Positions 6,562 through 11,888 of a DNA stretch of 11,888 bases are shown here, one piece after another (the first letter of the stretch is position 1; every line of letters starts with the position of its first letter). The stretch is taken from positions 1 to 11,888 of the forward strand of contig JBLNDI010000114.1 in the NCBI GenBank assembly GCA_050261495.1, in the 5' to 3' direction. This DNA comes from JBMNKL01 sp050261495 (GTDB taxonomy: Bacteria > Bacillota > Clostridia > Acetivibrionales > DTU013). Below the pieces are notes generated by a model. The model saw only the letters and a list, made by a program, of their open reading frames with translations. It was not told the DNA's origin and searched no databases. A program made the position numbers and the translations under genes.

Positions 6562-6569
6562 AGGAGGTG
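6562..6569 (+). promoter_or_regulatory. Strong SD that points to a non-standard start codon
   Basis: AGGAGGTG at 6562-6569 is nearly a perfect complement of the 16S rRNA end. No ATG, in-frame GTG or in-frame TTG follows at normal distance. The in-frame codon at ideal distance is ACG (6576), with CTG at 6582 as an alternative. An out-of-frame ATG at 6559 opens an 8-codon frame that ends at 6583-6585, over the CTG. Confidence 0.7.
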
Positions 6570-6575
6570 TGGAAA

Positions 6576-7553
6576 ACGAAACTGAAAACAAAGGTACTGC
6601 TTACACACGCAATTCATCCTGAGGCAATGAAAATTCTTGAAGATTCGGTGGAGGATATTGTCGTTGCTCCGAATGGTGAGAAAAAAACCATTCTTGACCT
6701 CGTCGACGATAAAGTGGAAGGAATTGTCGTCAGATTCCAGGTGGTCGTTGACAGGGAACTGATGGAAAAAGGCAAATCGCTTAAAGTAATTGCCCGTCAC
6801 GCGGTCGGAACGGAGCTTATCGATCTGGATGCAGCTACGGAACTTGGCATACAGGTTGTAAACACGCCTTTTTCAAACACCGCATCCGTTGCGGAACATG
6901 TTTTGGCCTTTATCTTAATGCTGGCTAAAAAATTGCCTTATGCAGATTCACAGCTCAGGATGGGAAACTACGGAATAAAAGATAAATATGAGCCGGATGA
7001 CATTGAAGGAAAAACACTCGGACTGATCGGTTTCGGACGCATCGGGCGTGAAGTGGCCAAACGGTGCAGTTTTTTTGGCATGCATGTTGCAGCGTTTGAC
7101 AATTATGTCGGAGATGAAGTATTTAGAGCTTTTAACGTAAAAAAATGCCTGTCTGTCGAGGCGGTATTGGAGAAAGCAGATTTTGTTTCCCTCCACGTTC
7201 CCCTGACGCCTGAAACTAAAAATTTGATTGGCAAAGAGCAATTGGCGCATATGAAAAAAGGTGCGTTCCTCATCAACTGTTCCCGGGGCGGGATTGTAGA
7301 TGAGGCGGCGCTTACGGAAGCATTAAGAAGCGGCGCTATCTCCGGAGCAGCTTTGGATGTTTTTCAGCAAGAGCCCCCATTGATGGACGATCCGCTTTTT
7401 GCACAGGATTCTTTTATAGGAACTCCCCATAATGCAGGCATTACTGTGTCCGCGTTCAGAAAAATGTCCCTGGAGGCTGTTGCACAAATGTTGAAGGTTT
7501 TGCGCGGAGAAAAACCGGATTTTCTTGTAAACAAGGATGTACTTAACCGTTGA
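6576..7553 (+). CDS. D-2-hydroxyacid dehydrogenase, phosphoglycerate-dehydrogenase-like (first copy)
   Basis: This is an NAD-dependent oxidoreductase that would interconvert a 2-oxo acid and a 2-hydroxy acid in the cytoplasm. About 325 residues match the short, ACT-domain-free form. The Rossmann motif GFGRIG has Gly152, Gly154 and Gly157; Asp175 at the end of the next strand favours NAD over NADP. The catalytic Arg237 (NCSRGG), Glu266 (QQEPP) and His285 (TPHNAG) are all present. The start is unusual: alignment with the paralogue at 8786 and the SD at 6562-6569 both point to ACG at 6576. GTG at 6567 overlaps the SD and TTG at 6498 lacks one. A 79-nt gap separates it from the FAH-family gene. 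It may reduce or oxidise the product of the FAH or DRE-TIM enzyme. True phosphoglycerate dehydrogenase is possible but less likely, given two copies in a catabolic-looking operon. Confidence 0.92.
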   Translation, partial: TKLKTKVLLTHAIHPEAMKILEDSVEDIVVAPNGEKKTILDLVDDKVEGIVVRFQVVVDRELMEKGKSLKVIARHAVGTELIDLDAATELGIQVVNTPFSNTASVAEHVLAFILMLAKKLPYADSQLRMGNYGIKDKYEPDDIEGKTLGLIGFGRIGREVAKRCSFFGMHVAAFDNYVGDEVFRAFNVKKCLSVEAVLEKADFVSLHVPLTPETKNLIGKEQLAHMKKGAFLINCSRGGIVDEAALTEALRSGAISGAALDVFQQEPPLMDDPLFAQDSFIGTPHNAGITVSAFRKMSLEAVAQMLKVLRGEKPDFLVNKDVLNR

Positions 7554-7568
7554 AGGATTTAAGGAGGC

Positions 7569-7574
7569 GGAGGT
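7569..7574 (+). promoter_or_regulatory. SD that sets a TTG start for the DRE-TIM gene
   Basis: AAGGAGG (7561-7567) and GGAGGT (7569-7574) lie back to back before the TTG at 7579. An ATG upstream at 7537 is in frame, but it lies inside the end of the dehydrogenase gene, has no SD, and would place the AAGGAGG within the coding sequence. The TTG start is therefore preferred. Confidence 0.7.
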
Positions 7575-7578
7575 AGAA

Positions 7579-8784
7579 TTGAAAACCAACTATTATCGTG
7601 AAAACGCCTGGTGGGCAAGCCCATACAATGAAGCCCCGGAAGTTTTGGAGAAGCTTGAAATAAAGCCAAAAGTCGAGCTGCATGATGCTACTTTGCGCGA
7701 CGGCGAACAGACTCCTGGAGTGGTTTTTTCCAAGGAAGATAAAATCAGGATTGCGGACAAGCTCATCGAGGTCGGCATTGAAAGAGTGGAAGCAGGTATG
7801 CCTGCTGTTTCACAGTCAGATTATGAAGCTATAAAAGAAATATGCAAAAGAAATCCAAACGCTAAAATCTTTGCTTTTGTACGCGCTATTCGCAAGGACA
7901 TTGATATGGCAGTAGACTGCGGGGCCAAGGGTGTAGTTATTGAAGTCCCCATCGGCTATCCCAAGCTCAAGTACCAGTTTAAGTGGACGTGGGAAAAAGT
8001 CTTTGAAGTGAGCGCAGACTGCATCAATTATGCACGCAGTAAAGGCATGTATGTTGTCTATTTCCCCTATGATACGACAAGAGCCAGGGAAGAAGACCTG
8101 ACATCGCTCATGCGTGCTTTAATGAAGGATGCTCCGCCAAACTCCGTAGGAGTCGTGGATACCATGGGTTGTGCCCTGCCGCAGACGATTGAATACCTGG
8201 TCCGGAAAATGAAAAAGCTGACAGGAGGCCTCCCTGTAGAAGTCCATACTCATAACGATTTTGGCATGAGTGTCGCAACGGAGCTGGCCGGAGTTGCCGC
8301 AGGCGCCGACTGCATTCACTGCTGCGTCAACGGCCTGGGAGAAAGAACAGGCAATGCGGCTTCGGAGGAACTGATGGTCGCCATGAAAATCCTCCTGAGT
8401 ATGGAAAACGATTATAAGCTGGATAAGTTGCCGGAACTCTGCAAGATGGTTTCGGAGATTTCCGGAGTACCTCTTGCGCCAAACAAGCCAATCACCGGTA
8501 TCCGGAATTATACCAGGGAGTCAGGAATCGGTGTTGACCTTGTCATTAAGGAACCCCTTGCCATGTTTGCAACAGATCCACGGCTTTTTGGACGGACGGG
8601 CGAAATAGTGCTGGGCAAAAAGAGCGGCAAAGCCTCTGTTGAATATTTTATAGATAAACTGAATCTGAATGTTCCTGAAGAGTCGATTCCGGAAATACTG
8701 GATAAAGTTAAGAAGCTGGGAGAAGCAAAGAAAGGCTTGCTGACAGAAGAAGAATTCATAAATATTATTCAGGGGGTCCGTTGA
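7579..8784 (+). CDS. DRE-TIM metallolyase, isopropylmalate/homocitrate synthase-like
   Basis: The family joins acetyl-CoA to a 2-oxo acid, or cleaves related 3-hydroxy acyl compounds, using a divalent metal in a TIM barrel. With the TTG start it has 401 residues. The metal and catalytic motif HDATLRDGEQTPG starts at His35, with Asp36 as metal ligand and Arg40 catalytic. HTHND supplies His223 and His225, and GLGERTGNA lies at 252-260. After the barrel comes an accessory region (about 300-360) like that of condensing enzymes, ending in IVLGKKSGKAS. There is no C-terminal leucine-type allosteric domain. In LeuA and homocitrate synthase the accessory region has SGIH with a catalytic His; here it reads SGIG, so Gly318 replaces it. 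Isopropylmalate synthase, homocitrate synthase, Re-citrate synthase and a retro-condensing lyase are all possible. Two hydroxyacid dehydrogenases flank it, and it ends 1 nt before the next gene. Confidence 0.88.
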   Translation: MKTNYYRENAWWASPYNEAPEVLEKLEIKPKVELHDATLRDGEQTPGVVFSKEDKIRIADKLIEVGIERVEAGMPAVSQSDYEAIKEICKRNPNAKIFAFVRAIRKDIDMAVDCGAKGVVIEVPIGYPKLKYQFKWTWEKVFEVSADCINYARSKGMYVVYFPYDTTRAREEDLTSLMRALMKDAPPNSVGVVDTMGCALPQTIEYLVRKMKKLTGGLPVEVHTHNDFGMSVATELAGVAAGADCIHCCVNGLGERTGNAASEELMVAMKILLSMENDYKLDKLPELCKMVSEISGVPLAPNKPITGIRNYTRESGIGVDLVIKEPLAMFATDPRLFGRTGEIVLGKKSGKASVEYFIDKLNLNVPEESIPEILDKVKKLGEAKKGLLTEEEFINIIQGVR

Positions 8785-8785
8785 A

Positions 8786-9751
8786 GTGAAGCTAAATACA
8801 AAAGTGCTGTTAACTCAGCCGATTCATGAAAAAGGAATGGAACTGCTGGAAAGCGCTGTTGAGAAAGTCATAGTGGCTCCCGATTCCAGGATCGAGACCA
8901 TATCTTCCCTTCTGGATGAAGAAGTCACAGGCGTCATTGTCCGGTACAATGTTTTCAATCGTGAATTGATGGATAAGGCGCCCAATCTTAAAGTCATTGC
9001 GCGCCACGGAATCGGTGTGGAACTTATCGACCTGGAAGCTGCCACGGAGCGTGGCATCAAGGTAGTCAACACACCGGACGCTGCCACGGTTTCCGTAGCT
9101 GAGCACGTTGTCATGATGATACTGGCTTTGACTAAAAAAATAATCTTTGCAAACAAGGAACTAAAAAAGGGCAACTATGCTGTCAAGGATGCTTACATGC
9201 CTGACGATGTTGAAGGCAAAACGCTTGGACTGGTCGGGTTCGGAAAGATCGGACGGGAAGTTGCCAAACGCTGCATAGGGCTGGGCATGAAAGTTATAGC
9301 CTATGATCCCTATACGAGCCAGGAAGTCTTTGACAACATGGGTGTGACAAAAGTTGATGTCATGGAAACACTTATCGCGCAATCGGACTTCGTATCGCTG
9401 CATACGCCTTTGACGCCCCAGACACGCCATTTGATAGGTGAAAAGCAACTGAAGATGATGAAAAAAAGCGCCTATCTGATCAACTGCGCCAGAGGTGCGG
9501 TAGTGGATGAAGCCGCCCTGATCGATTGCCTGCAGAAAAAGGTTATTGCAGGGGCCGGATTGGATGTATTCGAAAAAGAGCCTCCGGATGCCGATAATCC
9601 CCTGTTTTCCATGGACAATGTGATAGTCACGCCGCATTCATCTTCACTTACAGTCAATGGGAAGATCAAGATGGCAGTAGGCGCTGTAGAGCAGCTCCTG
9701 AAGGTTTTGAGAGGAGAAACACCGGATTATCTTGTTAATAAAATAAAATAA
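8786..9751 (+). CDS. D-2-hydroxyacid dehydrogenase, phosphoglycerate-dehydrogenase-like (second copy)
   Basis: This is a paralogue of the dehydrogenase at 6576-7553; by eye roughly half or more of the aligned residues are identical, including the string EGKTLGL and the segment GREVAKRC. It has 321 residues and starts at GTG (8786), 1 nt after the stop of the DRE-TIM gene, with AGGGGG at 8771-8776 as SD inside that gene's end. The Rossmann motif GFGKIG has Gly151, Gly153 and Gly156; Asp174 suggests NAD. Catalytic residues are Arg236 (NCARGA), Glu265 (EKEPP) and His284 (TPHSSS). The residues following the catalytic His and the loop near 97-103 (PDAATVS, against PFSNTAS in the first copy) differ, hinting at a different substrate. 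No ACT regulatory domain is present. It may act on the other end of the pathway from the first copy, or the two may form a heteromer. Confidence 0.93.
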   Translation: MKLNTKVLLTQPIHEKGMELLESAVEKVIVAPDSRIETISSLLDEEVTGVIVRYNVFNRELMDKAPNLKVIARHGIGVELIDLEAATERGIKVVNTPDAATVSVAEHVVMMILALTKKIIFANKELKKGNYAVKDAYMPDDVEGKTLGLVGFGKIGREVAKRCIGLGMKVIAYDPYTSQEVFDNMGVTKVDVMETLIAQSDFVSLHTPLTPQTRHLIGEKQLKMMKKSAYLINCARGAVVDEAALIDCLQKKVIAGAGLDVFEKEPPDADNPLFSMDNVIVTPHSSSLTVNGKIKMAVGAVEQLLKVLRGETPDYLVNKIK

Positions 9752-9768
9752 CAGAGGAAGTAAACACA

Positions 9769-10662
9769 ATGGATAACGAACGTATAGACAAATTATTGGT
9801 TGGAGCCGTGGATACGCACGTTCACAGCGGCCCGGGAATGGTTCCGAGAGCGCTGAACCATGTGGAAGCGGCTCTTGAAGCAATGGACGCTAAAATGCGG
9901 GCGATCATTATAAAAGATCAGCACAGTTCAACGGTAAGCATGGCCAATTTCATACAGCAGTATATTATTAAGGACAGTGATTTCCGGATCTTCGGCGGAC
10001 TTGTGATGAACAACGCCACGGGAGGCGTAAACCCGTACACCGTAGAATCGGCAATCCTATACGGGGCAAAAATCATATGGATGCCGACGCTGTCGGCCAA
10101 AAATCATCATGAACAGGAAGCGAAGCTCTCCGCGGAAGCAAAAAAAACCATGCCAACTGCAGCAAAGAAGTTTCTCGGCGATCCCGGACTGACTATACTG
10201 GACGATGACGGAAAGCTGCTTCCCTGCATCAAGGACATTTGCAAAATGATTGCAGATGCCGACATCGTGTTAGCCACGGGGCACTTGTCCAAGCGTGAAG
10301 TGAACCTCCTGCTGGATGAAGCCGTAGGCCAGGGTGTAAAGAGAATATTAATCAACCATCCGGAGCACCTCCTTTATGCAACTATCGATGAAATGATAGA
10401 TTATGCAAAATCAGGGTTTTACCTGGAGCACAGCATCACTCTTGTACACTCTCATAAGAGTTCTTACGAATATATTTACCGGATGATTCGTGAGGTAGGC
10501 GCCGAAATGACGCTAATGGGCTCCGATATGGGGCAGGTCAACCGCCCCCACCCCGTTGAGGGAATAAAGCTATGGGCGGCGGCAATGCTCGAGCTTGGAT
10601 TAAGCGACGAGGAAATTAAAACGATCATTTGCCGAAACCCGGCCAGGTTGCTCGGATTATAA
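9769..10662 (+). CDS. Amidohydrolase-like protein, resembling the DUF6282 family
   Basis: The protein has 297 residues and looks like a metal-dependent hydrolase of the amidohydrolase superfamily. The N-terminal motif DTHVHSGPG supplies His17 and His19. Further candidate ligands or catalytic residues are Lys49/His52 (KDQH), His172 (GHLS), His197/His200 (NHPEH) and Asp253 (GSDMGQ). The opening DTHVHSGP and the GSDMGQ segment are what I associate with DUF6282, a family with no assigned reaction; this assignment is from memory. There is no signal peptide, so it should be cytoplasmic. The ATG follows AGAGGAAG after 8 nt, 17 nt behind the preceding gene, in the same operon. It might hydrolyse an amide, lactam or lactone in the pathway. 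A hairpin after it probably ends the operon. Confidence 0.8.
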   Translation: MDNERIDKLLVGAVDTHVHSGPGMVPRALNHVEAALEAMDAKMRAIIIKDQHSSTVSMANFIQQYIIKDSDFRIFGGLVMNNATGGVNPYTVESAILYGAKIIWMPTLSAKNHHEQEAKLSAEAKKTMPTAAKKFLGDPGLTILDDDGKLLPCIKDICKMIADADIVLATGHLSKREVNLLLDEAVGQGVKRILINHPEHLLYATIDEMIDYAKSGFYLEHSITLVHSHKSSYEYIYRMIREVGAEMTLMGSDMGQVNRPHPVEGIKLWAAAMLELGLSDEEIKTIICRNPARLLGL

Positions 10663-10692
10663 ATCTCTCTGTTTCATTTCGTTAAAACAATT

Positions 10693-10728
10693 CAGGGGTG
10701 GTATTTGCAAACGCTGATACCATCCCTG
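10693..10728 (+). terminator. Strong hairpin after the metabolic operon
   Basis: A 12-bp stem joins 10693-10704 (CAGGGGTGGTAT) and 10717-10728 (ATACCATCCCTG) with one G-U pair and a 12-nt loop. It lies 30 nt after the stop of the DUF6282-like gene. On the plus strand the downstream sequence (GGCGTTCTGTTAA) is only moderately T-rich, so termination may be partial and the MFS gene may receive read-through. On the minus strand it is followed by TTGTTTT, which also fits a weak terminator. Confidence 0.5.
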
Positions 10729-10749
10729 GCGTTCTGTTAATGATGAATT

Positions 10750-10773
10750 GGCACAAGTAATGGCATGAGTGCC
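10750..10773 (+). repeat. Short inverted repeat upstream of the MFS gene
   Basis: GGCAC (10750-10754) is complementary to GTGCC (10769-10773), with a competing inner pair GGCA (10762-10765) and TGCC (10770-10773). It lies in the 201-nt gap before the MFS gene and could be an operator or a leader hairpin. I could not place a convincing promoter in this gap. Confidence 0.25.
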
Positions 10774-10863
10774 GCTATGGACCGGTATTACCTGAATATT
10801 CGCTGTAAGTATCAAGGTAGCAATAATTTTTAATTTTTGAAGGAAGATATCAGGTTCTATGGT

Positions 10864-11888
10864 ATGAAGCAAACAGGTACATATTACAAAAAGAGCATAT
10901 GGAACAAAGATTTTATTCTTCTCAGTTTGACATACGTTTTATTCACGATTAGCTTTAGCATGACAAACCCAATAATCTCCAAGTATATAGGCACGTTGGG
11001 CGGCACGGATTCCATGATGGGTTTTGTCAGCGGCTCCTTTGCCTTAACTTCCACATTCGTCCGTCCATTTTCCGGCCAGGCGGTAGACAGGTTCAATAAA
11101 AGGAATGTTGTGCTGTTTTCCATTTTAATGATGGCAATTGCCAATCTTGGCTATGCATTTTCATACAGCATTACTTCTATGATTTTATTCAGACTAATAC
11201 ACGGAGTAGGACTGGGTATATACGGCAGCGCAGCCCTGGCTGTTGTTTCCGCTGCTTTGCCCCAGGACATGATGGGCAAAGGAATCTCGTTCTATATGAT
11301 GGGAGGGGTTATTGCATTAGCCCTGGGTCCGTTTGTAAGCCTTTCTATAATTGATAGCATCAGTTATATGGCTGTATTTTTATTAGCTGCCATACTGTTG
11401 GCGACAGGCTTTATTATGTGTATATTCATTGATGACAGAAAACCTGCTGCGCCAAAGAAAATGGCTTTTAGAATAAGCTCACTCCTGGCAAAGGAAGCAA
11501 TTCTTCCCGCAAGCCTGGTGTTAATAAACACAATGGCTTATTCGTCGATACAGTCGTTTGTGGTGGTATACAGTTCTAGCCGCGCAATTGCCGGAATATC
11601 GTGGTTGTTTGTGGTGTATTCCTTCACATCCTTTTTTACCCAATCCATAACCGGAAGCCTGAGCGACAAAAAGAACCTTGGCTTTGTTCTATACCCGTGC
11701 CAGGCCGTCTTTTGCGTTGCATTGATAATAGTTTCCCTTGCGAAAAATATGCCCACGTTCATTCTTGCCGGTATTTTGCTCGGCACAGGATATGGTGGAA
11801 TACAACCGGTGCTTCAGGCTGCATGTGTCCGTTCGGTACCGCCAAATAGACGCGGTGTCGCCAGCAGCACTTGCTTTTTGGGAATAGA
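10864..11888 (+). CDS. Major facilitator superfamily transporter (partial, C-terminus beyond window)
   Basis: The first 341 codons of a secondary transporter are present; the usual length is about 390-400, so one or two helices are missing. The start is ATG at 10864 with only a weak AGG upstream; an in-frame TTG at 10837 has no better support. The N-terminus is short and polar (MKQTGTYYKKSIWNKDF), then about eleven hydrophobic segments follow. The loop between helices 2 and 3 carries a variant of MFS motif A, GQAVDRFNKRN, and the matching loop in the second half reads GSLSDKKN. The mid-protein charged loop (DDRKPAAPKK) separates the two six-helix halves. The layout resembles drug/H+ antiporter-type MFS proteins, but the substrate cannot be told. 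It lies 201 nt after the metabolic operon behind a hairpin, so it may be a separate or partly coupled unit that imports a substrate or exports a product. Confidence 0.9.
   Translation, partial: MKQTGTYYKKSIWNKDFILLSLTYVLFTISFSMTNPIISKYIGTLGGTDSMMGFVSGSFALTSTFVRPFSGQAVDRFNKRNVVLFSILMMAIANLGYAFSYSITSMILFRLIHGVGLGIYGSAALAVVSAALPQDMMGKGISFYMMGGVIALALGPFVSLSIIDSISYMAVFLLAAILLATGFIMCIFIDDRKPAAPKKMAFRISSLLAKEAILPASLVLINTMAYSSIQSFVVVYSSSRAIAGISWLFVVYSFTSFFTQSITGSLSDKKNLGFVLYPCQAVFCVALIIVSLAKNMPTFILAGILLGTGYGGIQPVLQAACVRSVPPNRRGVASSTCFLGI

Noticed and set aside
7537..7578. Upstream ATG as the start of the DRE-TIM gene
   Set aside because: It overlaps the end of the dehydrogenase gene, lacks an SD, and would turn the AAGGAGG/GGAGG pair into coding sequence; TTG at 7579 fits better.
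9161..9637. A 158-codon minus-strand open frame
   Set aside because: It is the complement of the second dehydrogenase, whose catalytic and NAD-binding motifs are intact.
10748..10781. TTGGCA with TATGGA as a promoter for the MFS gene
   Set aside because: The spacer would be 22 nt, too long for a sigma-A-type promoter.

Overview
The window suggests a Clostridia-like member of the Bacillota (Firmicutes). Base composition is moderate, Shine-Dalgarno (SD) sequences are strong (AGGAGG type), ATG, GTG and TTG starts occur, the substrate-binding protein carries a Gram-positive-style lipoprotein signal with a Ser/Thr/Pro-rich linker, and the promoters look like sigma-A sites. This is inference from style; no marker gene is present. 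I saw no rRNA, tRNA, CRISPR array, insertion sequence or attachment site.

Left part, minus strand (positions 4993 down to 1): a tightly packed five-gene ABC importer of the oligopeptide/dipeptide/nickel (Opp/Dpp/Nik) type. In transcription order it holds a family-5 substrate-binding lipoprotein, two permeases, and two ATPases, the last cut by the window edge. The genes overlap or abut, except for a 137-nt gap after the binding-protein gene that holds a nested hairpin. The binding-protein gene has a good sigma-A-type promoter about 230 nt upstream, so its mRNA leader is long.

Centre (4994-5506): a 513-nt divergent control region. It holds back-to-back promoters whose -35 boxes form an inverted repeat, a second plus-strand promoter, inverted repeats between the two plus-strand promoters, and a near-identical 11-nt motif just downstream of the -10 box on each side. 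This arrangement suggests that one regulator, not encoded in the window, controls both transcription units.

Right part, plus strand (5507-10662): a five-gene metabolic cluster. It encodes a fumarylacetoacetate hydrolase (FAH)-family enzyme, a D-2-hydroxyacid dehydrogenase, a DRE-TIM metallolyase resembling isopropylmalate/homocitrate synthases, a second paralogous D-2-hydroxyacid dehydrogenase, and an amidohydrolase-like protein resembling DUF6282. A 201-nt gap with a strong hairpin follows, then a major facilitator superfamily (MFS) transporter cut by the right edge.

Taken together, the window looks like an uptake-and-metabolism locus for an unidentified small organic compound, perhaps an oxo- or hydroxy-acid or an amide or peptide derivative. 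The importer would bring it in and the five enzymes would carry out C-C bond cleavage or formation and 2-oxo/2-hydroxy acid interconversion; the MFS protein might move a related substrate or product. I know of no described pathway with this combination. The DRE-TIM enzyme and the FAH protein both appear to lack a histidine that is catalytic in their best-known relatives, which argues for an unusual chemistry.
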